This document shows, piece by piece, positions 1 through 6,911 of a stretch of 17,378 nucleotides of DNA. The notes beneath the pieces are model-generated. The model ran no database searches. It saw only the letters and a list, made by a program, of their open reading frames with translations, and was not told the DNA's origin. This DNA comes from UMGS1696 sp964430105. Its GTDB lineage: Bacteria; Bacillota; Clostridia; Oscillospirales; CAG-272. The stretch spans positions 1 to 17,378 of the forward strand of contig CAYSEF010000043.1 of the NCBI GenBank assembly GCA_964430105.1, written 5' to 3'. Within the stretch, counting starts at the first letter, position 1. Every line of letters begins with the position of its first letter. The translations under genes were made by a program, and so were the position numbers.

Positions 1-1
1 A

Positions 2-7
2 TATAAT
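2..7 (+). promoter_or_regulatory. Possible -10 box for the YtvI-like gene
   Basis: A TATAAT hexamer lies about 40 bp before the start codon at 49. Its -35 partner would fall outside the window, so only half of the promoter can be judged and the call is weak. Confidence 0.3.
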
Positions 8-48
8 ATATTGGTAAATTTAAAATTCTCTTGTTGAAGGAGGCTTAA

Positions 49-1140
49 ATGAACCGCGAAAAACAAAAGCAATTTTTGATATCCGCTGCATATTACGGTG
101 TTATTGTTATCATCGCATATTTTGCGCTTCGTTTTATCGTTCCGCCACTGGTACCATTTTTAATAGGTTTTCTTATTGCCTGGATACTTAGACGGCCGAC
201 AACATTCTTCAAGAACAAATTTCATATTTCACCAAAATTACCCGCAGCAGTGCTTACAGCTGTTTTTTATGTACTTATCATAAATATTCTCGTGCTTACA
301 GGAAGCCAAATCGGTTCTGCTCTTAAAGAATTTGTCCAACAGCTTCCAAATATGCTGACAAACACGCTACTTCCGTTTATCAATCGTTGCATAGATGCTA
401 TAAAGGAATTCTTGGCACAGTTTGACATTGCTGCCGCAGAACAAGTTGATGCATGGTTCATAGAACTCACAAACTCGATGACATCAATGATCACTTCCCT
501 TTCCACTTCAGCCGTAAAGCTTCTTTCCGGAATAGCTGCCGCAACTCCTGAGATTATCCTCAGAATAGTTCTCACTGTTATATCGACCTTCTATTTCGCT
601 ATAGATTTCGATCGCATAATAGCATTTCTTCGCAAAATTACACCTGACAAGCTATATAACACATTCGAGGCTGTAAAGAACAAGACATTCTCGTCACTGA
701 AAATATTCATTCGTTCATACTGTCTTATATTTCTTATGACGTTTGCCGAATTGAGTATAGGTTTCTTGATTCTCAGAGTGCCTTATGCAGTTATAGTTGG
801 GCTTATTGTTGCAATACTTGATATCATGCCTGTACTGGGAACCGGACTTATACTTCTCCCCTGGGCTGTTATAGCGGCTGTTCTGGGAAATATTCCGTAT
901 GCACTTGGTATGCTTATATTGTATATAATTATCACGGTAATACGAAATATTGTTGAGCCGCGCCTTGTTGGTCAGCAAATCGGACTACATCCTCTCGCAA
1001 CGCTTATCAGTATGTTTCTCGGACTACAGCTCGTTGGAATTTGGGGAATGTTCCTGTTCCCTGTAGCTCTGTCGATCATTCTAAAATTTGAACATGACGG
1101 AATAATAGGTACTCCATCATGGATAAAGAGCAAGAAATAA
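49..1140 (+). CDS. ytvI: AI-2E family transporter, YtvI-like sporulation membrane protein
   Basis: This 363-residue polytopic membrane protein has hydrophobic segments near residues 12-48, 60-85, 155-185 and 220-345, the usual pattern of the AI-2E/PerM family. The C-terminal stretch around residues 295-320, with EPRLVG, then IGLHPL and a following TL..M..G, is the family signature, and length and order fit the YtvI branch found in spore formers. Family members are putative exporters or permeases; YtvI is known as a sporulation membrane protein whose substrate is not established. A strong AAGGAGG site lies 7-8 bases before the ATG. The gene ends 41 bases before a bidirectional terminator and converges on the gene at 1262-2677. 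The family call is firm; YtvI rather than another AI-2E paralogue is likely but not proven. Confidence 0.85.
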   Translation: MNREKQKQFLISAAYYGVIVIIAYFALRFIVPPLVPFLIGFLIAWILRRPTTFFKNKFHISPKLPAAVLTAVFYVLIINILVLTGSQIGSALKEFVQQLPNMLTNTLLPFINRCIDAIKEFLAQFDIAAAEQVDAWFIELTNSMTSMITSLSTSAVKLLSGIAAATPEIILRIVLTVISTFYFAIDFDRIIAFLRKITPDKLYNTFEAVKNKTFSSLKIFIRSYCLIFLMTFAELSIGFLILRVPYAVIVGLIVAILDIMPVLGTGLILLPWAVIAAVLGNIPYALGMLILYIIITVIRNIVEPRLVGQQIGLHPLATLISMFLGLQLVGIWGMFLFPVALSIILKFEHDGIIGTPSWIKSKK

Positions 1141-1181
1141 CAGCTCTACGTTAAATTTACTGATTTTCAATTAAATTCAAC

Positions 1182-1227
1182 AAAAAATAACCTCCTGATA
1201 GAATTATCTGATCGGAGGTTATTTTTT
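1182..1227. terminator. Bidirectional intrinsic terminator
   Basis: A stem with arms AAAAAATAACCTCC (1182-1195) and GGAGGTTATTTTTT (1214-1227) is extended by TGAT/ATC with one bulged base. It has an A run on one side and a T run on the other, so it can end transcription from both convergent genes, 49-1140 (+) and 1262-2677 (-). Confidence 0.9.
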
Positions 1228-1261
1228 ATTTGTATTTTAGAGCTTATGTTTCAGGCAAGTC

Positions 1262-2677
1262 CTAATGTTTTCTTTCCTTTCTCGACTGGAGCATCACTAT
1301 AACGCCACACAGCGCAAGGAGAAATATTGTTGAGGCAATAATCGTTACAAGTGCTGTCGAGGTTGAGGCAAGATTACCTGCGTTATTCAGCGGTGCATTA
1401 GGATCTATTATATCATCAGAATAAATATTGTCATGGGCACCGACTATTTTCAGCATTCCCGATTCATTACCATCGGAATTATTTTCAGTTCGTCCGAAAA
1501 ATACGTCTATCTCTTCCGTACTTGCTGTATTTTTAATACCACAAACCATTACTTCCGAAAGCTGACAAAGTCCCGATTCGGCGGAGTTATTTACGAAGCG
1601 AACATATTTGAATGCGATTTCACTTGGTTTAACAAGTTTTGCATAGAAAGTATAGTTCTCGTCACCGAGTGCTTTTTCGTCACCTTCAGCAAGCGTAACC
1701 CAATTTTTGCCATCAACTGAACCTTGTATTTTCCAGTCGTCAGGGCATCTTCCACTATAGTTGGCATTATCGTTTGCAGTAGCCATAATCACACCGGAAA
1801 TATAGTATTCACCATCGAGTTTTGCGTATGATCTTTGCGGAAAATCGCCTGTACAGAATTTTGTTCCGGTATCGCCATCCCAAATTTTATCCGGTCCTTC
1901 ATTATTATAGCCATCTGTACCATCGACAAATGTGTATTTTTCTATCAGCGGTTGACCTATTGAAAGTGCAGCAAGCTCAGCTGTCTGATAGCCGGAAGAT
2001 GATGAGGCTTTATCAATAAGCTTGAGATATGACCAGTTTGAGCTATCCTTATCTCCTTCACCAAGTTGATCCGACCACGCAAGAGTATTTTCAAGCTTCC
2101 CTTCCTCATTGACGTCAATATATTTGAAATCCACAAGGAGCTTTAACCCTCTCCAAAGTTTGAGCTGTGTAGGCACATATTTAATTTCTATATTTCTTAT
2201 GGTATCTCCTGCTTCGGAATACGCTATTTGAGTTTTCGGACTGACTTCACCATGAAGAACCTTTACACCGGCCCCCTCATTTGGCACAACAGAAATGCAA
2301 TTTTGACCTTCCTGCCATGTTTCACCAAACAAGTCAGCTTCATCAATATAGATATTCAGAGAATCGTTATCGTATTTACCCTCTCCGCCAAATGTAAAAT
2401 CGTCATCAATTATCTCGATGAGGAAGTATATAGCCTTTCCATCCCAAAGTGACGAAACATAAACGGTAGATGATGCTTTGTTTGTTGTTTTTCCATTAGC
2501 CTGAAAAGCATATTTCAGCTTCTGACGTGAGGTTGTTCTCCAAACATCATCTATGATACCATCCACTGTAGGTGTTGCAAATGTAGCTTCAAGCGTTTCT
2601 CCTACAGCTGAAACCGAAACAGGCACAACAGAAAATATCATCAATACGCAGATCAATATTGCGAGCAGTTTCTTCAT
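1262..2677 (-). CDS. Secreted membrane-anchored protein with CBM9-like and F5/8C-like modules
   Basis: The 471-residue product starts with a typical signal peptide (residues 1-24, ending VSA). Residues about 31-221 resemble the carbohydrate-binding family 9 (CBM9/DOMON) fold: the segment TPTVDGIIDDVW opens the domain, and SLWDG and YFLIEIIDDDF are typical core strands. Residues about 243-380 resemble an F5/8 type C (discoidin) domain, with IWDGDTGTKF, DDWKIQGSVDGKNW and KYVRFVNN. A hydrophobic helix at 441-464 followed by QSRKERKH would anchor it in the membrane facing out. There is no LPxTG motif and no recognisable catalytic domain, so it probably binds glycans or displays binding modules at the cell surface. 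An AAGGA site lies about 8 bases before the ATG. It is monocistronic, with its own promoter. Confidence 0.75.
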   Translation of the reverse strand: MKKLLAILICVLMIFSVVPVSVSAVGETLEATFATPTVDGIIDDVWRTTSRQKLKYAFQANGKTTNKASSTVYVSSLWDGKAIYFLIEIIDDDFTFGGEGKYDNDSLNIYIDEADLFGETWQEGQNCISVVPNEGAGVKVLHGEVSPKTQIAYSEAGDTIRNIEIKYVPTQLKLWRGLKLLVDFKYIDVNEEGKLENTLAWSDQLGEGDKDSSNWSYLKLIDKASSSSGYQTAELAALSIGQPLIEKYTFVDGTDGYNNEGPDKIWDGDTGTKFCTGDFPQRSYAKLDGEYYISGVIMATANDNANYSGRCPDDWKIQGSVDGKNWVTLAEGDEKALGDENYTFYAKLVKPSEIAFKYVRFVNNSAESGLCQLSEVMVCGIKNTASTEEIDVFFGRTENNSDGNESGMLKIVGAHDNIYSDDIIDPNAPLNNAGNLASTSTALVTIIASTIFLLALCGVIVMLQSRKERKH

Positions 2678-2713
2678 ATCAGTTATCCTTATACAAGTAG
2701 TGTTATTATCTTA

Positions 2714-2752
2714 GTACACCGTCGGAACTTTGTTCAAAACTCTGTGGTGCAC
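2714..2752 (-). other. Structured 5' leader of the CBM9-like gene
   Basis: Within the ~100-nt leader, on the minus strand, GTGCACC (2752-2746) can pair with GGTGTAC (2720-2714) over 7 bp with one G-U. This encloses a small GAAC/GTTC hairpin with an AAA loop. No known riboswitch class is recognised; it could be an mRNA-stabilising or regulatory stem, or chance. Confidence 0.3.
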
Positions 2753-2784
2753 CATTAAAGGTATTGTAACATTCACATATGTTT

Positions 2785-2813
2785 ATTATAAATTTTTTTG
2801 ATGAAAATGTCAA
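2785..2813 (-). promoter_or_regulatory. SigA-type promoter of the CBM9-like gene
   Basis: On the minus strand a perfect TTGACA (2813-2808) and a perfect TATAAT (2790-2785) are separated by 17 bp. This predicts a start near 2778 and a leader of about 100 nt. Confidence 0.85.
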
Positions 2814-2868
2814 CAGATTTGATTAAATTCAAAGCATTGTTTAACGCTATTTTCAGCATATATGCAAC

Positions 2869-2909
2869 AGAAAAACCTGCATGACTATTCAGACACACAG
2901 GTTTTTTCT
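2869..2909 (-). terminator. Intrinsic terminator after the NhaC-family gene
   Basis: On the minus strand AAAAAACCTG pairs with CAGGTTTTTCT, with an 18-nt loop between, 17 bases after the stop codon at 2926. The T run follows the right arm. The A-rich left arm also allows termination on the other strand. Confidence 0.75.
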
Positions 2910-2925
2910 ATTGATTATATTAAAC

Positions 2926-4629
2926 TTACGCTTTCTTTTTTGTTGTAATAAACTTGATTGCAAACAATGTTCCGAGCATCAATGCAACTGCTATAATAAG
3001 CGAGATCACCCAATTTTGAATGAAGGATGCAATGATAAATGAAACGAATGATACAACTGCAACTGTTACAGCGTAAGGAATCTGTGTTGAAACATGGTTA
3101 ATATGGTCACAGCGAGCGCCAGCAGAGGACATGATAGTTGTATCTGAAATGGGAGAACAATGGTCACCACAAACAGCACCTGCAAGGCAAGCTGACATAC
3201 CTATATACATAAGTTCAGATGATGCAGGGAAAATACTTGTAACGATCGGAATGAGAATACCGAAAGTACCCCATGATGTACCTGTTGAGAATGCAATAAA
3301 GCAAGCTACAATGAAAATTACTGCCGGAAGGAATGATGACAGACCTTCAGCATAAGTCTTCATAAAATTATCAACGAATTGTGCTGAGCCAAGGGAGATT
3401 GTCATATTTTTAAGAGCACCTGCACAGGTGAGTATGAGAATGGCAGGAACCATTGCCTTAAAGCCTTCGGGAATACAATCCATTGCATCTTTGAAAGTAA
3501 TGATTCTACGTGCAATAAGATATATTACCATAACAATAAGAGTGATGATACCACCCCACGGCAAACCTAATGTAGCATCTGTATTAGCAAATGCATCAAC
3601 AAAAGGAACACCATCAAGGATACCGCCAACATATACAAGAGCAAATACACTGATAACTATAAGAACTACGATAGGAAGAACAAGGTCGATAACTTTGCCC
3701 TTGCCGTTTGTTGCGGAGCCTTCCTGAGCATCGTGTTCTCTGCCGGATGTAAACAAATCACCCTTTTCGATAGCGTTCTTTTCATGAACAGCCATTGGAC
3801 CGTAGTCAAACTTCATAAGAGTAATTGCTACGATAAACACAAGCGTGAGAAGTGAGTAATAGTTATAAGGAATAGCCTTTATAAAGAGGAACAAACCTGA
3901 ATAACCGGTACCATCAGCATAGTCGGAAACCGCAGCTGCCCATGAAGAAATGGGTGCGATCATACAAATGGGAGCAGCAGTTGCATCGATAAGGTAAGAC
4001 AGCTTTGCGCGTGAAACTCTATGGCTATCTGTAACAGGAAGCATAACAGAGCCTACAGTCAAGCAGTTGAAATAGTCATCGATAAAGATAAGAATACCGA
4101 GAACAAAGGAAGCGAGCTGTGCGCCAACACGAGTTTTGATATTCTTCTGTGCCCACAAGCCAAATGCGGCAGAAGCACCTGTCTTATTGAGAAGTGCAAC
4201 TACAATTCCGAGAATAACAAGGAAAATGAAAATACCTGCGCTACCCTCAACGGAGGCGATAAATCCATCTTTAACAACAGCATCGATCGTGCCTGTTACC
4301 GAGAAATTCGCAGCAAGCAGACCACCTGCCAAAATACCAATGAACAGTGAGGAATAAACTTCCTTTGTGATAAGTGCGAGAACGATCGCTATAACCGGTG
4401 GCAAAAGCGACAATGCCGTGGCATATGCGAAGGACACACCGCCATCTTCATCTTCTGAAGATTCTTCAACTGTTTCTTCCGTAGACACAACGACTTCTGT
4501 GCTGTCGCCCTCAACAACTGCGCTTTCAGCAAATACAGAAACGCTCATTGTGACAACAAGCACCGCAAGCATCACTATTAAAGTGAACATCGTGCGACTT
4601 CCCGGAATCTTGAAAAAGTGCTTTTTCAT
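2926..4629 (-). CDS. lysW: NhaC-family transporter, probable lysine importer under a lysine riboswitch
   Basis: This 567-residue protein has about eleven membrane segments and the hallmarks of the NhaC Na+/H+ antiporter superfamily: FIDDYFNCLTVGS, the STGTSWGTFG motif and GDHCSPISDTTIMSS late in the chain. By sequence alone it would be called a Na+/H+ antiporter. The mRNA leader, however, carries a lysine riboswitch, and NhaC-family proteins under such elements have been proposed as lysine transporters (LysW), so lysine uptake driven by an ion gradient is the better inference. The N-terminus is unusual: a signal-peptide-like segment (residues 1-34, ending SVFA) followed by an acidic Ser/Thr/Glu/Asp-rich stretch (about 35-64) before the first transporter helix. 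An AAGGA site 6-7 bases before the ATG supports the start. The gene stands alone between its riboswitch and a terminator. Confidence 0.8.
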   Translation of the reverse strand: MKKHFFKIPGSRTMFTLIVMLAVLVVTMSVSVFAESAVVEGDSTEVVVSTEETVEESSEDEDGGVSFAYATALSLLPPVIAIVLALITKEVYSSLFIGILAGGLLAANFSVTGTIDAVVKDGFIASVEGSAGIFIFLVILGIVVALLNKTGASAAFGLWAQKNIKTRVGAQLASFVLGILIFIDDYFNCLTVGSVMLPVTDSHRVSRAKLSYLIDATAAPICMIAPISSWAAAVSDYADGTGYSGLFLFIKAIPYNYYSLLTLVFIVAITLMKFDYGPMAVHEKNAIEKGDLFTSGREHDAQEGSATNGKGKVIDLVLPIVVLIVISVFALVYVGGILDGVPFVDAFANTDATLGLPWGGIITLIVMVIYLIARRIITFKDAMDCIPEGFKAMVPAILILTCAGALKNMTISLGSAQFVDNFMKTYAEGLSSFLPAVIFIVACFIAFSTGTSWGTFGILIPIVTSIFPASSELMYIGMSACLAGAVCGDHCSPISDTTIMSSAGARCDHINHVSTQIPYAVTVAVVSFVSFIIASFIQNWVISLIIAVALMLGTLFAIKFITTKKKA

Positions 4630-4646
4630 ATAATTTCCTTTCCGAA

Positions 4647-4680
4647 CAAAAACAGACGTCCGTTTATAGAACGCCTGTCA
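4647..4680 (-). terminator. Riboswitch-controlled intrinsic terminator
   Basis: Minus-strand ACAGGCGT pairs with ACGTCTGT (8 bp, one G-U) across an 11-nt loop and is followed directly by TTTTTG. It lies between the lysine aptamer and the ribosome binding site of the transporter. This is the layout of an OFF switch in which bound lysine favours termination. Confidence 0.75.
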
Positions 4681-4682
4681 CG

Positions 4683-4710
4683 AATGAAATTATCAGAATG
4701 AAATTGTCAG
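4683..4710. repeat. 14-bp tandem repeat in the riboswitch expression platform
   Basis: Two adjacent copies, AATGAAATTATCAG (4683-4696) and AATGAAATTGTCAG (4697-4710), differ at one base. They separate the aptamer from the terminator. Confidence 0.7.
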
Positions 4711-4714
4711 ATCG

Positions 4715-4890
4715 AAACAGCAGCTCTCCACGGATGTGACAGTACGCACCGTATTTCAATGCGTCCCAGACTGTTTGGAATACTCTAAAATAGAGTCAGT
4801 CTTCGGCAAATACGCCCCAAAACACACCAACATCCATTCCAAGGACTTTAACAGCGTGAATTTCATCGGATTTGCACCTCTGCTTTTTCT
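4715..4890 (-). ncRNA. Lysine riboswitch (L box) aptamer
   Basis: The minus-strand RNA has the conserved L-box landmarks in order: AGAGGTGC at the 5' end, GCCGAAG in the middle, CTGTCA, then GGAGAGCT at the 3' end. Pairing supports the five-helix fold. P1 is AGCAG/CTGCT. The base of P2 is GCAAAT/ATTTGC. P3 is AGACTG/CAGTCT with an inner ACTCTA/TAGAGT. P4 is ACGCA/TGCGT. P5 is CAC/GTG. The length of about 175 nt is normal for the class. A terminator and then the NhaC-family gene follow, so lysine should repress that gene. Confidence 0.9.
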
Positions 4891-4906
4891 ATTAAATTAC
4901 ATTAAT

Positions 4907-4935
4907 ATAATAGCACAATTTCTTTCAGAATACAA
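4907..4935 (-). promoter_or_regulatory. Promoter of the lysine riboswitch transcript
   Basis: On the minus strand TTGTAT (4935-4930) and TATTAT (4912-4907) are 17 bp apart. A TG pair one base upstream gives an extended -10, which would offset the weak -35. The predicted start lies about 10 bases before the aptamer. Confidence 0.6.
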
Positions 4936-4966
4936 TCACATTTTTACGAAATATTCACCAAATCTG

Positions 4967-4994
4967 ATATTAAAAATTTAGTAATTTTTAATAT
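4967..4994. repeat. Perfect A/T-only inverted repeat
   Basis: ATATTAAAAATT (4967-4978) and AATTTTTAATAT (4983-4994) form a 12-bp perfect stem with a TAGT loop, about 65 bases after the end of the five-gene unit. It contains no G-C pairs and has no clear minus-strand T tract. It could be a weak terminator, an AT-rich element upstream of the lysine promoter, or chance in an AT-rich spacer. The rest of the 4630-5058 spacer holds the riboswitch, its promoter and its terminator; no gene was seen there. Confidence 0.4.
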
Positions 4995-5058
4995 TTTGTA
5001 TCATTATTCGCATATTTGTTTTATTAAATAATTATTTCTTGATTCATAATTACGACTT

Positions 5059-6894
5059 TTATCCAAGCTTTTCCGAAAGCTTTTCAAGCAATTCTTCTGC
5101 TGTAATTTCTCCACCGATATTGAATCGTTTCATTCCATACAGAGATTGCTCAAGTCCACGAACCACCGTATTTATTCCTTCGGTTGTCGAAAATGTCAGC
5201 TTTACGCCTTCATCTTTCAATATACAAGCTGCTTCGTCAGTCATAACGCCTCGAGGATATGCCAACGCTATAACATCTTCCCCGACAGCAGAGTTCAAGC
5301 TTTCGAGTGATTTCTCAACATCGTTACGGACAATCTCAAGATAATCCGACTCATTCTCACCCTCGAGCATTCCAATATCGACTCTTGCGACACCTGATTC
5401 ATACTGCTCCGCCTGATGCATATCGTACGTATGACTTCCAATTTCAATAACACCAGACTTTGACATCTCAGCCATTGCAGTTTCATCAAAATGCGGTATT
5501 ATCGATACAGATGTATCCTTATAGGTATCCTTACCAACCGACGAGCCTATGACAAATATCGTTGCTTTCATGCCATATTTTTCAAGTATCGGGTATGCGA
5601 TATCGTAATTGCTCAAATAGCCATCGTCAAATGTGATAAGCAACGGCTTTTCGGGCAAAACTCCGTTCCCCATCACATATTCATAAAGCTCCGCTGTAGA
5701 AATCGTTGTAAAGCCTGCATCACTCAATGCCTGCATATGGCTCTCAAATGTTTCTTTCGTAACTGTTACATCGTTGATAGAATCATCTATATGGTGATAC
5801 ATGAGCACCGGTATTTCTGCGGATATTTCATCATCATTCAAGGGCTTTGCGGTATTTGCTTCTGCAAAGATCTCGTTTGCATTGTCTGAAGTTACATATC
5901 TGCCGAAATCATCCGGTATATAAATCGTATCATCACCGAAAATTCTCGCTATCGCCATGTCACCAACAGCATTTCTGAAATGTGTGGAATCATAGAAATA
6001 GCGTGGTTCAAAGCTGACAGACGAGAACGAAAAATCCCAAAAATCTGTAACCTCAGCAAGTGAACTATAGAAGTCTGCAATGTCATTGTAATCAAAATAT
6101 GCAATATAATCAGCGTAAACAGGGGCTGTAACTACGGTCAATTCTACGCCGTATTCTTCGCACATTTTCTTGATTCTTGCTACGCTTGCCATACATTCTT
6201 CGATTTTCGGAAGTTTGTATCCATCTCCTTTAGGATAATCGGCAAAGACAGGATATGCTCCAAGGTAGCTATCAATGTCACCGATTGGCTCGACATCACG
6301 CTTTTTCTTGTCGTATGCACCTGTTTCAACATCAAAAACGTCAAACGATTGTGCAAGCCATGTGTCATTCATTCGACTTTTTATTTTTGCAACACCGTAT
6401 TCGGGATTCAAAAATAAAAAACGTGAATAAAACGCTACAGAAGATGAACCATCTACAGCAGGAAGCATCGAGTGTGTGTATTTATTAGATTCGGTATCGT
6501 ATTCCGCACCATTATCGAGATAAACATTCAGCCAAATATTCTCTACATCATCGTTTTCAAGCAGATATCTAATTGTCTGTTCGCAGTCTAACATATCTGC
6601 ACCGTACATTATGAGATTATAGAAATCTGCACCGGTATACTCGTTCAATGTGTCAACAGAAAACGACGATGTTGATGAGCAACCGACAATATATGAATCA
6701 TATTCATCAAAATGCTCATTCAACCACGTCATTTTTGCGGCTCGTGGATTATTTGTCATATTATATGACCACCAATCCATTAACGGATCTCCAAAAACAC
6801 CGAACGAATCTGTTAGAATATTGAACATCCCAAGCAGGAGAGCAAAAGCCAATGCTGTCAACACGAATGAAATCAGCCATTTTTTAGCGGTCAT
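5059..6894 (-). CDS. Membrane-anchored SGNH-like domain fused to NodB polysaccharide deacetylase
   Basis: The 611-residue protein has one N-terminal membrane helix (about 7-24) and two extracellular modules. Residues about 60-330 look like the SGNH fold used by DltD and AlgJ/AlgX proteins: GCSST at 71-75 is the nucleophile block, and DSTH at 302-305 supplies the Asp and His. Residues about 360-600 are a CE4/NodB deacetylase: PVLMYHH (362-368), TFDDGY (421-426) with the metal/base Asp pair, SHTYDMH (487-493) with two His spaced as in PgaB-like enzymes, and AYPRG. By analogy with DltD, the first half would accept or transfer an acyl group from the MBOAT protein to an envelope polymer. The second half would remove N-acetyl groups. 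It is last in the five-gene unit, 17 bases after the MBOAT gene, with an AAAGGAGAG site. The fusion is the oddest part of the locus; the polymer is unknown. Confidence 0.75.
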   Translation of the reverse strand: MTAKKWLISFVLTALAFALLLGMFNILTDSFGVFGDPLMDWWSYNMTNNPRAAKMTWLNEHFDEYDSYIVGCSSTSSFSVDTLNEYTGADFYNLIMYGADMLDCEQTIRYLLENDDVENIWLNVYLDNGAEYDTESNKYTHSMLPAVDGSSSVAFYSRFLFLNPEYGVAKIKSRMNDTWLAQSFDVFDVETGAYDKKKRDVEPIGDIDSYLGAYPVFADYPKGDGYKLPKIEECMASVARIKKMCEEYGVELTVVTAPVYADYIAYFDYNDIADFYSSLAEVTDFWDFSFSSVSFEPRYFYDSTHFRNAVGDMAIARIFGDDTIYIPDDFGRYVTSDNANEIFAEANTAKPLNDDEISAEIPVLMYHHIDDSINDVTVTKETFESHMQALSDAGFTTISTAELYEYVMGNGVLPEKPLLITFDDGYLSNYDIAYPILEKYGMKATIFVIGSSVGKDTYKDTSVSIIPHFDETAMAEMSKSGVIEIGSHTYDMHQAEQYESGVARVDIGMLEGENESDYLEIVRNDVEKSLESLNSAVGEDVIALAYPRGVMTDEAACILKDEGVKLTFSTTEGINTVVRGLEQSLYGMKRFNIGGEITAEELLEKLSEKLG

Positions 6895-6911
6895 AATATG
6901 CTCTCCTTTCT

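Noticed and set aside
4736..4981. An 81-codon plus-strand reading frame in the spacer
   Set aside because: It overlaps the lysine aptamer and its promoter on the other strand; no ribosome site or recognisable domain.
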